DNA from: Talinum fruticosum
Taxonomy: Eukaryota; Streptophyta; Magnoliopsida; Caryophyllales; Talinaceae
Assembly: GCA_021018815.1 (NCBI GenBank)
Contig: JAITYX010000017.1
Coordinates: 5,828,001-5,892,000, forward strand
Reading direction: 5' to 3'
Length of the DNA: 64,000 bases
In this document: positions 37,154-49,671 of the stretch, piece after piece
Layout of the letters: the number at the start of each line of letters is the position of its first letter
Position numbering within the stretch: position 1 is the first letter of the stretch
Made by a program: the position numbers and the translations under genes
The notes under the pieces: generated by a model
Databases searched by the model: none
What the model was told of the DNA's origin: nothing
Seen by the model: the letters and a program-made list of their open reading frames with translations, nothing else

Positions 37154-38320
37154 CAGCACGAATGAAGATCTGGACTAGGTATGGTCGTCCACCTATGATG
37201 AGGTTGTTTTTGACTGTTTTGAGATTGGTTAGTTGTTTGACCGAGCAATTTCTTTCTCAAAATCGTTTTCCTTCCTAACCACCTTAATTCGGTTCCTTGT
37301 TCCCCTGAAAGGACCTGCTTCCCTTTGATCAATCACTAATTATGAATTATTAGTGGCCATCGGATTCATCTCCACTATTTAACTGATTGCTTTGTTGCGG
37401 TGGCTCCTGTTTCACAGATCAGAAGATACCTAATATTTAGTCACTTAGAACACGAAAATCACACCTACAGCTTTGTCCTGTTTTCTGACAAACTGCGCTT
37501 GAAGATGTGTGGCATGATTGAATCAAGCTCATCCCTGTTTCCTTTGTCCGCCATATATATGGTGGCTTTGAATATCATTTCAACGATGGCCAAAATTCTC
37601 AATAAGTGCGACCCCGGAGTCAATGTTGTATCCCTAGATGGAGGAGCTCAACTTGAAGCGACAGTCTATAAGGGCTTGTGGGTGGGGTTTCCTGCAAAAA
37701 GAGGCATAACCAATACTTTGTATCATAGAGCTAACATAAGCGCTGTGGATTCATTTTCTTGTAAAAAGGGGAATATCATCTACTTCCCGTATTGCTGTAA
37801 ATTATTGCCTTTGTGAATGTAATTGTAATGCATCTTACATTACTTGTATGTATAAGCATGGTAATTATAAATATGAATTTTGTTTTCATATTGGCCTTGA
37901 TATATCAACTTCTCCTTGTAAGGCTAGGATAATTATATTTTCACCATCAAGTTCAACCAGTTGGAAATTATTTCTAAACTCCTGTACGTATTCATTCCAC
38001 AATACATGTTTTTCCCACAAACATGGAGGAAGTTCTTTGGTTTAAAGCTCTTGTAATGAAACTTCGGCTCCAATGTCATAAACTATACGTATTGTCTCTT
38101 GTTGATTTTGGATTCATTAAAATAATCTTGATGAGTCCCATCTCTATGGAACCCTACTAGATGAAACCATTAAGAATCTTATTAATACTAAACAAGATTT
38201 CTTATTAAAGTAAAACTAAACTAATTTTTTAAAACCAAAAAAAAAAAACAAAGTACAAATCCATACAAGTCATTACATCTCCAAGATTGCCTCATGTGAG
38301 GCTCTGATCACAATCATAAC
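37154..38320. other. SECA2 3' UTR and following intergenic sequence
   Basis: The SECA2 3' UTR must start here; its end is not clear. A 138-codon ORF (37400-37816) has no recognisable domain and unremarkable composition. Confidence 0.4.
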
Positions 38321-38324
38321 CTTT

Positions 38325-38980
38325 TAGGGCGTAATTAGCTGTTATATGTAGTTATAATTAGCAGTTATTAGTAGTTATAATTAGCAGTTACAAATAGTTA
38401 AGATTTATGATTAGCCATTTGAATGTTTGCAAAATATTATGATTGTTTATTAACATTTGATAGCTTTTAGGGGTAACATTTAGTGACACTTTTATGTCAT
38501 ACAATTCATCTTGCCGATATTTTACAATACCAATTTTCTTTTAAAAATAATAATATTACACAAGAACAATAATTAAAATATCGAGAATAACGATAATTAC
38601 TACTACTACTACTACTACTAATAGTAGGTTAGTTACCAACGGCTACGAGTTAATGGTTAGTGGTTATAAACGTTATCATAAATGCTTGAAACGAACATGC
38701 ACTAAGAAATTCCTTCCCGCATTCGCATGTTCATTTTGGCGTTTAAGATAGTATTTAACCACATGTTCATAGGCACCGATAACAACTAAACATTAGATGT
38801 AACCGTTGGTAAACGCTGATAATTGTTAACCACTAATCGTAACCGTCGGTAACCAATGATAGCTGATAATTGCTAATAATAAATGTTGGTAACAATGATA
38901 GCTATTGAATAACCGGTTATAATCACTAACTTCTAACCTTCAACTATTAATTATTAATTATAAATGAAACAAACAAACTT
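38325..38980. repeat. hAT-like non-autonomous element cluster with short subterminal repeats
   Basis: Many copies of GTTATAATTAGCAGTTA, GGTTAGT-GTTA and their inverted forms (AACCACTAA, GTAACCGT-GGTAA) are packed here. GAAACGAAC (about 38688) and GAAACAAAC (about 38963) resemble hAT MITE ends. An (ACT)n microsatellite lies at 38598-38621. One or two elements may be present; limits are approximate. Confidence 0.5.
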
Positions 38981-39593
38981 TGAATGGTAGTAGAGGTAGA
39001 TACATATTTACTTAGTTATAAATTGTTGTACATTAGATAGGTATAAAAACAATGAAAATATTGGAAAAGTTTTAAAGTTGAAGTTGTTTTAAACCCACGG
39101 TCTTATTTTGTAGGAAAGAGAAAGATGTTTCACATGGAAAGATTGAGCCCAAAATAGTTAGTTTATATACGTGATATCTCTAAATCTTTTTAAATAAAGA
39201 AATTGAGGGTGAACTTGGTTGATTACATGCACATATTGCCATTTAAATTAGGGTTCTTTATAGTTTTATTAAACATAAAATTAAATCTTGGGAATTGTTT
39301 TTCAACGGTTAATTACTAGTGATGCATTCTCCAAAACTTCTCGTATTTACAAGATTGGTAAATTTTAGTTGAATAATATTTTTTCTATTTTTCGTAAAAG
39401 ATCAATAGAAACATCATTCATATATCTAACCTTCACAATAACTCTTAAAAACTTTACCAATAATTGGCACCAACGTTTGCAAATGCTGATGACATGGCAG
39501 TTAAGTTTCATGGACTCCACGATTATGCAAAAGGAGTTGAAATAGGTTTGACTACCTTTGACCAGCCATGTTTGCTCATGGAAGCACATGACA

Positions 39594-39645
39594 AACACGT
39601 GACCAAGCTGCAAGAAAGTGTGCATGGCTGTTGTTGCCACGTGTG
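39594..39645 (+). promoter_or_regulatory. Two G-box/ABRE-type CACGTG sites
   Basis: CACGTG occurs at 39596-39601 (in ACACGTGA) and 39638-39643 (in the palindrome-like GCCACGTGTGGC). They are 42 bases apart and about 200-250 bases upstream of a TATA box. Paired G-boxes of this kind bind bZIP/bHLH factors in ABA- or light-responsive promoters. The link to the next ORF is inferred. Confidence 0.5.
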
Positions 39646-39842
39646 GCTTGTGCACCAGACACTCCTTCCATGAGCTCACCCAATGCCGATGGCCCACGTA
39701 CCCACTTGAGAGAGTAAAGTTACAAAGGCTCACTCTAGCTTAAAAACTGTGCTTTATCAACCCTAATTTCTCCCTTTGATGCATTATATTTCCATCACAC
39801 AATCAAAAGTGAAAAAAATTCTCTTATAGATTCTGTCAAGTG

Positions 39843-39854
39843 TTATATAAATAG
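39843..39854 (+). promoter_or_regulatory. Candidate TATA box
   Basis: TTATATAAATAG, about 100 bases before the ATG of the small ORF at 39952. Confidence 0.5.
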
Positions 39855-39951
39855 GTAAGTGTGAAAATATTTACTATATATCTTCTCATTTGCGCTCGCA
39901 GTTTTTCTACCTATCCACTATTCTTTCTATCGTTTCTTATATTTCATCAGA

Positions 39952-40095
39952 ATGGTGTTGTTTTCCATTGAAAAACTTAACTTTATTGCAGTTGATGATG
40001 AGATAAAGCTCAATATTCTTGCAGCAAATAGGTTTGAGGCTGATGGAGATGACGACGACGATGACGACGGAGATGATGTGGCGCCTGCTGCATAA
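39952..40095 (+). CDS. Candidate 47-residue acidic small protein
   Basis: I do not recognise the family. The ORF begins MVLFSIEKLNFIAVDDEIKL and carries an Asp-rich run (ADGDDDDDDDGDD) before a VAPAA end, so it is strongly acidic at the C-terminus. There is no signal peptide or membrane segment. A TATA box and two CACGTG sites lie upstream at sensible distances, which is the main reason for listing it. It sits alone in a gene-poor stretch between SECA2 and ACO. The Asp run could equally be a chance GAY microsatellite in noncoding DNA. It could also be the first exon of a longer gene, although a stop codon is present and no strong donor precedes it. Confidence 0.35.
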   Translation: MVLFSIEKLNFIAVDDEIKLNILAANRFEADGDDDDDDDGDDVAPAA

Positions 40096-43000
40096 TATAT
40101 ACTTGTCTAATTATATAGAAACTCTTAAATTGGAGTCATCCATGTAGAAAATTATTGCATATAGTAGCTCTAATTTAGCATAATATGGAGCTATAGCTTT
40201 AGTATATAGAGGAATAAGCCCCTAATACATAGTTGCCTAGCTAGCTTCTAGTTAGTGGTGACCAGAGTCCAGAGGCATAGAGCATGATGTGTACTTTGAA
40301 TGCTCAATTTTATGATGTTTTTTTTGGGTTTAAAGTAGTAAAATATTTTTGGGTTTAAAGTAGAAAAATGTTTTAATTTTGTATACCTAGTTTTGATTTT
40401 ATTGTTTGATATCATTTTCTTCGACTTTAATGGGCTACATAATGAATTTTACTTGTTGAGTGTTTTTCTTTTTCTTTGTTTTTGGTTGGGGATTATGTTA
40501 TATATGTGAAAATTTAATCTATAATGATTAAGTAAATTCAAACATTATTGAAATTTATTTATTAAACGTATCCAAGAGAATTTCGAAAACTTATTTCGTA
40601 TAGGTATTATGTATTTTAGACGATACTGTGAAAGAGCTAGAAGAACCCCATGTTCAAACCCCGTTATTCAAGAGTGATTTTCAAGTTTATTTTTATAAAA
40701 TTAAAGTATTTTCGAAATACTCCGATTCTAATAATATAGTACTCCCTTGTTTTTCAAATTAAATTTCTCAAACAAAAGGTTATCAAACTATATTTATTCT
40801 TTAAAACTAATTTCCATCCTAATTTTTATAATTTTTAAAAAATAGGAGCGGCCAAACTCTACTTCAAAATGAATTTCTAACTATTTTTATATTGGAAAAA
40901 ATCAATCCACGTAAAACCTCATGTTTTTGGTTGGAATTTTTTAAAAAATTAAAAAGAATTAAAGTATTATGTTCCCTTTTTCGAAGTTTGTATGAAATTG
41001 CTTTTCATGAAATTGTTATTCATGATTTTTTTTTACTAATCCTGCAAGAAGATCCTCTTCAAGAAATTAAAGTTAATTGTTTAAGTAAGAAGTTATAAGC
41101 GTATCGTTATCACGTAACGTCTGTATATATCACTGATGCAAATTTTATTCAGAATTTTTTGATTATATTTTTTGGCAGGCAAAAGCAAATGGAGTCGGAA
41201 TATGGAAGAAATATGTGAATCACTAAATTGGGTTTATAAGTAAAATTTCTGCAACCGATGAGGCATTTTGCCTCAATGATGTCTCATTCACTTGTCTCAC
41301 TTGTTATAGGTACAACGATAGTTCGACTCTCGCTGTCATAATTTCTTCATTTGAAGAATTTGAACAGTGAATGTGAGCCTCGGTTTATCCTGGCCCTCCC
41401 CTTCCCTTGAACTGGTGGCCCATTGGGTTTATCCTGGGCCCTCCCACTTTTTATTTTTCTAGTAATTTTTTTATTTAAATACGTCACAAAAATAACATAA
41501 TACATTAGAGAAGAGGAATCGATATAAAATATATATCCAATACATTAATTTTAATCACTAGGCATTATTGATTGTTCTGTTATTAATTGTTGTCTCATAA
41601 AGATGTTAGAACTTCCAAGGGATGAATCACTCAATGGTGTATCCAAAGTGACTATTTGATGGATTAATTTGGCCTTTCAAAATTAAAATTTTACCTTAAA
41701 AAAACATTGTCTGAAAAAAATAATAAATATTGTGAAATCTAATATATTCATAATCTCGGTCGTACTTAGTAGACCAAGACTCGATCAATAGTCTCTGGTA
41801 AGACGGTTGACGAGCAGAAAACTGACGAATGTGGCGGCATTAAGGAGCTCTGATGGCTTTCCAATCTTGCAGACTCAAAACAGCTGATTTAAGCAATCTA
41901 TTTAATTCTCAAAATAGAATTCGTCAATGTCATGACAAACATATGAAGTAACACATTGTTTATTTCCAGTTGACATTGCAAATTTAAATTCATGCATGGA
42001 TTTTAAAATGTGCAAACAGCAATGACGCCAACCACGCTGACATCCTCTCTTCTTCTTTGCTTGCTAGCTTACGGAATTTTCCTTCCATTCTACAACCACA
42101 AACATAAAAATTTAAACGTCTACAGATATATTATTACATTATTACAGGTCGATTCAAGTGGTGGTTTTGATATTTATCTTTTTAAAATAAGATTTTGTAT
42201 TTAAGTTTTTGTGTGTGCGTTGGACATGTTTTGTTGTTTATAGATCTGCATTGAATTACCAAGTTTGACTAATACCAAAAACAGAAAAGACAAGCACATA
42301 AGGGATCTTATATATCGAGTCTGCGTATCCAAAGATGTTATTTTAATTTAACTTAAATTTATGTCCATTAAATCGCTATAAACTATAGTCAATTATTAAT
42401 TATATCACCTAAACCACTCGATATAACTTGATAGATGAACCACGCCATCAAAAGGAGTATTAGAGTAAAATTTCCATTTATATTATAACTAAGAAATTCT
42501 AAATACGAATACTTGCAACATTGTACTATCAAATGACATCGTTTTACATTTAACTAATGTATAATTTAGGCCTAATTAAAACAAAACTAAATTTGTCTTG
42601 ATCTTTTATCGTTATTAAATATCTATAAATCCATTATATTTCCTAATAAATTGGAGTAATAGTACATTACGTTTCATGTTCAATTTTCCTCTCACTTATT
42701 ATATTGTACTATTTTTTTTTAATTCATCTAAACAAAAAAGTTATATTTCCTGCAAAACAAACAACCACCAAATAAGACCAGAAGTAAAAACACAATCATG
42801 ACCAAAAAGAAAAAAGAAAAGGCATAGGCGTTATATTATTTACAAATGATAAATACAATATTATAGGCATTAAAATTACAATTTTTTTACTTGCGTAGAA
42901 TAATAGCAATGAGTACAAAGACAAGAATTTATATAGAATATGAAAAGACATTTATATATATGTGTGTGTGTATTATGCAATATATTTATTCAAGTACAGG

Positions 43001-46000
43001 CACCCTAGACTGGTTTACGAAGCTCATGATCTATAGCATAGATAATGGCTTGTACGTGAGATACCCCCATTATTACTGAGTTATAGCATGTGAAAAGAAA
43101 CTGCTCCATTCCATATACATGCATGAATATACCCCCATACTTCTTTTTTCTTTCCTAAATCTTTGCCTTACATCTAGCTAGCTAGCTGATTAGGATCCAA
43201 CAGTCTTGGGGGATGAACCGCAGTCATTTTACTGATACAACACTCTGATCATCGTATTATATATATCACCTGCAAATTCTGATCAAAACCCTAAGATCTT
43301 GCACAAAGATTTGTCAAGCAGTTGGGTACCAATGCAAGTTATTAACAGATGCAACTTGAACGTACTTACATGTGTATTGGGAGGATCAATTCTGTACTCA
43401 GAGTATGGCTCAAGGGGCACACACCTATATTCTATGTTACTCAGGATCAGAGGGGGATCGGTCATATACATATTAAAGTGTTAAGTGTTTTATACTTTTT
43501 TTTTTATTTAAAATGAAGTGTTGAGTGTCCATATCCAAGTCTAAGCAGCAAGTGTTGAGTGTTTGACACAGGTACTTAAAGAAAAATGATGAGTTCAAAT
43601 AACATAGTATATAGAAGATATTAATTAGTAGAGAAAGAGAGGAGTATATCCGTCCTATAAAGATTCGTTTGGAAAAGAAGAGTAAAGATTTAATAAGAGT
43701 AAGAAATATAATACCGATGAAATCTTTATATATTCAATATGCTGTCAAAGAATTAAAGATTGGATATACTTTATCTGCTTTAATAAACCTACTTAATGTC
43801 GTATATATAAGTCACATGTAAAAAACACAAATATGATACTGTGCTCTAGAGTAGAACATATAGCACACAGAACAGGATAACACTACCACCAATATTGGGA
43901 TAAGCTTCCTACAACTAATATAATGCCACCTTGAAACTTATCGTGACATGATTAATAGTAATGTTATAGTACGTAGTAAAGATTCAACTCTATAATCAAC
44001 CATAGCAGTTGACCCAATTAAACCTAACCACTACTTTTGCGAATACTGTGGGCTAGGAAATCAAAAGGCTCAACCTATATATAGGAATTGAAGCACACAG
44101 ATATGCAACAAACTAATTAATGCCTAGCTCCAATTGTCAAAAGGATTGCCTACATACTCTTTAACTTTTTTTACAGGTTAAATGAGCTACCCAACTATAC
44201 CCCTATTTTAAAAATAATTTTAATTATATTAGAAGGTTCGAGGGGGATACAGATACAAAGTCTAAATCCATAATTCACCTCAACTTTTTTCAATTTATAA
44301 GGAAATTATCTCTTCTAAAACTTAAACCCTAGAAAAAAAAATAAAAGAATTGAATATTTATCACTAGGTCAACACGCACCTTGTACCCTGCACTCAACTT
44401 GTGATACTTGCTAGATTGATACATAATAAAAATTGATAAGTTTTAAGTGACAATTAAGTTTTTTGTTTGTATATTATAGCATGTTAGGTCTGACTAAAAG
44501 TGTACTTAGCTTGCTGAATGTAAATTTAAAATGAGAATATTTAGAGATAAGGGTATAGATCGCCAGCTAAAAATGGGTCATAAAGTTAACAGATAGAGGG
44601 ACATGGTGTGTGACAATTAGTGGGGTAGTTTTAGCTAAATCATTGATTGTACGTAGTTGACCCTTGACTGGACCCCTTTTTGATCTTTCCACATTCTTAA
44701 TGGCCACTACCTTATTTTTCCTTTGTTTTTAGTAGTCCCGTTATGTCACATTAGTGCATGGCCCCATATAAATATCGTATTATCGATTAATATAACTGGT
44801 AAAATTTTAGAGAAAATTGTCTAATATTTATATAAGTCAATACATATCTCTGTACACGTATAAAAATTAAAACTAATTTTGCAGCTAAGTAATTAAAATT
44901 TTACAAATAAAATATAAGTGAGAAGGATATTCGAATGTTTGATTAGTTAATATATAAGAATTAAATAAAACATAATGTTGTTTATTTTATATTTTCAACC
45001 TTTAAGCACTAAAAATTAAGAAAAAATTAAGGAGTACTACAAAAACTTTTTATTACTCGTAATGAAAACTCCAAAACATGTAATATAATATAACTTTGCA
45101 GCTAAATCTTTTTTTTTTTTTTTTTGTTTCCAAATCTTTGGTTAAAGGAATGGCTGAGTCCCCTTCCCTAATAAACTACAATAATTAGAATATTCTATTC
45201 GCAAGAAGCCTCTTTAAGGAACGAATTAAATAAATCAATGTCTTAACACCTATGCAGGTCTAGGACACTGAAAGGACATCATATATACTAAAATATTTAG
45301 AAAATTCTCATTAGATATTTGGGTTTAAAGAAATCCATTTTTATCAATTATATATTATATTTTATTTCACATACTAAAAATGTCTAGTTGTATATGAAAA
45401 AACCCAAATAATGTAAAAAATATGGTTAAATTTCACTTACCTAAGTTTCTATATATCTCCACATTTATGTAACCGAAAAAAAAATATTATAGAATATATA
45501 GATAAAAACCCTAGTTAAACAAAGTGTCTGGACACAAAAATTATCATGTCGGTTTTAAAATCTAAACCCTTTTTTTTAAAATTAGGTTTCAAATCTTTAG
45601 AAGTTCATATCTCACATTGTTTAGGATGTTTGACTTAAGTTGGGAGAATGCTTGTGGAACCTTACAAACTCAAGAAAAAGGTTACAAAAGTTCCAATCGA
45701 CAAGACTTTTCTTATGTACATATAAGGCATAAAGCCCGAATTATATGTAAGATTCATACCTAAATATTTAATTATAATAAGACTAACTATATTTATGGAA
45801 GGGGAAAAAATAAATACACCAAAGATACACATACATTAAAAAGAAACCATATAGCACTGATGTCTCTTAAACTGTACATACCACTAAAAGCAATTTTGCC
45901 CTTAAAAATCACTCACCTTTATTTTGAGACCTTAAAAAGCATTTTGGACTATAATGACGAAGACACTTGCCCATGCCAGTTGCCCACAATTAAAGTAAGT

Positions 46001-46258
46001 CCGCTGCTGTTAAAAAAATATATAAAAATTGCATAATAATTCATCGAAAAAAGAGGGAAAAAAGGCTATAGTTGAGATGCATCGCACCAGCAAGAATTTG
46101 TAACTTAACATGAATAAAGGTAGAAAGTTCAGAGGGCCAATCAATAAATTTTGAGCTATTAAGACAAATATCAACTGATACTACAAGCTGACTGTGAATA
46201 GCCACTCCAAAGAGAATGTAGGCAACAAACAGCACCTAGGACCCCCTAGGGGTGAAAA
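40096..46258. other. Gene-poor AT-rich intergenic region
   Basis: No convincing gene. A possible Stowaway left end (TACTCCCTTGTTTTTCAAATT, about 40740) has no right partner. A possible SINE B box (AGTTCGACTCTCG, about 41320-41332) follows an A-box-like TGCCTCAATGATG. A short ORF at 42010-42204 starts with a hydrophobic stretch but looks incidental. Confidence 0.4.
43440..43575. repeat. Dispersed repeat, copy 1
   Basis: AAAATGAAGTGTTGAGTGTC and the following CATATCC match, in reverse complement, the sequence near 55890-55925. An unidentified interspersed repeat. Confidence 0.55.
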
Positions 46259-47270
46259 ATGGATAGTTTAGTAATATGGAAAGAGAGAAGCATGAATAGC
46301 CTCTCAAAACAAGAGGAGATATCATCCCTCTTGAAAAATAAACAAGTCCAAATGGCCGGTCTCTTAGAAATAAAAATTGCAAAAAGACTGTTCCAGTGGG
46401 GGCTGCAACTGTATGCAGGGGATGGGAAGTTATTACAAATGCAACAGATTAGTAGCAAAGCAATTATGGTTACTCATGGAGAAAGCTGATTATCTATGGG
46501 TGAATGGGTCAACAGTGTATATATAAAAGGCAAAGATATCATAACTATGAACATCAAACCACACTATAGCTGGTACATGAAGAGAATATTGAGACTCAGA
46601 GCATGCTTGGACAAGTGAAAAAATGCTCATACACAAAACTGGCTTGTGCTCAAAAAGGAAAAATTCAATGTGAAGGTTGCCTACCTAGCATTACATAACA
46701 CAGGACAAGAGCAGGCTTGGTGGAAATTCACATGGCACAAAATGATCCTACCCAAACATTCTATCTGTCTGCCGTTAGTGCTGAAGAGAAGACTATTAAC
46801 TAGAGATAGAATCCAAGCATGGTTTCTGATTGATAGCAAAACCTGCACATTCTGCCAGCAAGAGGAAAGTATCGACCATTTATTCTTTAAATGTAATTTT
46901 GCTCAGGAAGTTCTGAATGGTCTTATAAGCCTAGGGCATGGGACTGAATGGGGGCAAACATGGAACAACGCTTGCAAGCTACACAATCACATAGTCAAAA
47001 ATGGGTATCTTTGCCCCACTTATTGCCGCACCAGTGTACTACATATGGCAAGAGAGAAATATGAGGAGCTTCCAGAACAAGAGCAGAACGACAGAACAAA
47101 TTGTGGAGCAAATCAGGTGGGACCTAAGGTCTTATCTAATTAGTAAGAAGGGTGTATACCGTGTGTGGGTAGAACAGATATAATTGTATCCTTGGGTATG
47201 CCCAAAGTAATAGTGTAAAACTGTTCAGCTAATGGTGGAAAACACTTAACCTTTTCCCAAAAAAAAAAAT
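46259..47270 (+). mobile_element. LINE fragment: RT remnant with zf-RVT domain and poly-A
   Basis: The open frame 46646-47143 encodes a reverse-transcriptase zinc-binding region. A sequence like NVKVAYLAL is followed by W-rich WWKFTWH, KRRLLTRDRIQAW and the C-x2-C...H...C signature TCTFCQQEESIDHLFFKC. A frameshift near 47001-47040 moves to a frame with YYIWQERNMRSF, the usual end of such proteins. Upstream (46260-46640), broken frames include VYIKGKDI. It ends in an A run at 47259-47269. It belongs to a different LINE family from the ones in SECA2. Confidence 0.8.
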
Positions 47271-49408
47271 CAATAAATTTTACATAATAGTATTTTTCTT
47301 TTTAATTTTATGAAACTTGCTTGAGCATACAATAACTTCCTTTGTGAGTTCAGCTTGCACGGGATTTGAAGATACCCAAACTTAAACAATCTTACCACGA
47401 TAAATATATGTATATGAACTTGCTTTAGCTTATATATCAATTAATTTTTTATGGGTTATTCTATAAAATAATAAGAGTAAAATTTGAAAACCAAAATTTG
47501 GCCCACAGATGCTTGGATTCACCCTTGAAGAAGCTGTAGACTTCTAATTATCTGATTTTTTCGGAAAAGAGCAAACTTGCAAGAATCGGACTCATATAGT
47601 TTGAGGCCAAATTTGAAAAACTGTAGCTTGGAAAAGTTGGGGATCTTATAGTAAACAAATTATACTTCAAAAGTTTGATTTTAATGAATGGAGAAAATAT
47701 GTGACGGGAGTACTCGCTGCCCCTTATGAATTAATAGTATGTCTACTTAAATTAAAAACTTTTAAATTTTTAGATGGGGTGGGGTAGAGTGCAATAAATA
47801 GGTCCAGTTGAACTTAAAACTTGATCGATTAGAGTTAGCCCTGAGGCCTGACAAATTCAATGACGAGCCAAGCAGAGCCCCCTTTTATTATTATTATTTT
47901 GGTCTTGGATTCTTTATTTTATTAGAGTCAAGTTACTTGTTGATCCATAAAAAGTAGAACTCTCCCATTACGGATATTCTCTATTCGCAAGATTCGAACT
48001 TGAGATCTTACTTAAAGAAAGACAAAAAGTGTTAAACCACTTGAATCGACCTATATTAGCTAGTGTCCACCTAGCTTTAAACCCGACTCAGGTAATCTTG
48101 ACCTACCTTGATGATAAAATGCAAATCCCCAATATCATTCCTAACTACCAATGATTAGTTTGTTGCCACCATTATCAGAATCATATGAACTAACTGATTT
48201 CTAATAGTAGAACTGTCAAATAGGACAATGTTAGAAGGTGCAACATCATAGAGGACAATTAGAAGATCGTTTCCATATTTAAACAACTTGATCGAGTTGC
48301 AAAGGCTACCAGTTAGGCTTATTTTAATGATGATAATATAATGTGTGATTCATATAAAAGATTTTAAGTATGCTTTAGATTAGTTAATTAATTAGTTTAA
48401 CTAATATATTCTTTAAGAGTTAAGCTAGTTTAGGTTCAAATTCACTTAAGCCTTGTTTCGTTAAATTAGCTGTTTGAGTGGCAAATAATTCTTTAAATAG
48501 TAAATAATTGTTTGTTGTAATACACTTAAAACAAAGAAAAATTATAAAAAAATTTAAATTTATCCTCTAATACTTTTTGTGAAAAAAGATATTAATTAAT
48601 GAAAATTGTTATATAACAAAAAATCATCTAACAAAAATAAATCTTAAAATATTAAAATAAATACTCATCTACAAAATTTAATGGTAAATATACAATGAAC
48701 TGACTCTAATCTTTTAGCTTATTTCTAATTACTAACCATATTCTTCAACATTATTACATTTTTCCCGAATGTCGGCAGCTAAAGTTTGCCCTCTAATACT
48801 AGTAATACATCATTGGCAATTCCTCAACCCCCTCCCCCCAACAATATTTAATCATTTCATGTGAAATATTTGCATGAACTATAGTTTTGGGTTACTTTTA
48901 GTTTATAAATATAACCCCTAAATTATGAGATAGGGCTCTTACTACAAGACCATTGCACACCCATGTTGGTTAATGCATGATTGCACATGAAAATGCATTA
49001 GAGTACAAATCTAGCCGTCCTCAGTCCCATGCCATACACCAAAAGAAAGCCTTGGGGGTACAGTACAAATCAATCCCAATTTGATTTAATCATTTAATTT
49101 CCTAATTCAACATGCATAGTCTCCATCCAACGGTTACAATAGTGCCACATAGCTATATTGTCCCCTTACCATAGGGCAAATCAGAATCAAAATCAGAACT
49201 GGCTAACCCTATATAATAATGCCAATTGTGCCAATTGATCATATTAATAAATTTTGTGGGTGTATGTACTGATATTTTGTACTCTTGTAAAAATTAACTA
49301 CTATATTACATGACAGGATTAGCAGTGGGGTTGGATAATTTAATGGTTGACATATTCTTTTATCACATATATTATTACCATGTTATCTCTAATTTAATTA
49401 TAAGATAA
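47271..49408. other. Intergenic, AT-rich
   Basis: Apart from the SINE-like element at 47920-48065, nothing is recognised. Confidence 0.4.
47920..48065 (-). mobile_element. tRNA-derived SINE-like element
   Basis: On the minus strand, GGTCGATTCAAGTGGTTTAACAC resembles an A box region. AAGTTCGAATCTTG (about 47990-48003) is a good pol III B box. An AT-rich segment follows. No cloverleaf fits. Confidence 0.45.
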
Positions 49409-49671
49409 TACTCCTTCGTTTCACAATATATCACATAAATTAATTGTTTTTTATTTCACAATATTTGTCATTTATAATTTTAATAATGTGTTAATAACTA
49501 ATTTACTAATTTTATTTTTATTAATTATTTTTCTTTACTTTTTTAATTGATTTTCTACATTTATAATGAAATATAGGGATAACTTAATCTTTAACGCAAG
49601 ATTTATTATAATTTTTGTGTTACTTTAGTATTCCCTCATAGAACGATAAGTGTTTTGAAACAGAGGGATTA
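49409..49671. mobile_element. Stowaway-like MITE (Tc1/mariner)
   Basis: TA target bases flank CTCCTTCGTTTCACAATAT at the left and GTTTTGAAACAGAGGGAT at the right. These are the terminal inverted repeats typical of Stowaway (CTCCCTCCGTTTCAAAATA). About 260 bp, noncoding. Confidence 0.85.

Noticed and set aside
37400..37816. 138-codon plus-strand ORF downstream of SECA2
   Set aside because: Longest unassigned ORF in the middle region, but no domain, signal or conserved feature is visible; I do not call it a gene without expression evidence.
38598..38621. CRISPR-like array
   Set aside because: The regular spacing is a simple ACT microsatellite and subterminal transposon repeats; this is plant nuclear DNA.
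39365..39733. 122-codon minus-strand ORF
   Set aside because: Covers the G-box region; composition looks random, with many Cys, His and Trp and no pattern.
42010..42204. 64-codon ORF with a signal-like start
   Set aside because: The hydrophobic start is short, the rest is Ile/Phe/Tyr from AT-rich DNA, and no promoter or conserved part is visible.
46041..46458. Minus-strand ORFs beside the 46-47 kb LINE
   Set aside because: Antisense to, or just outside, the plus-strand LINE remnant, with no domain of their own.
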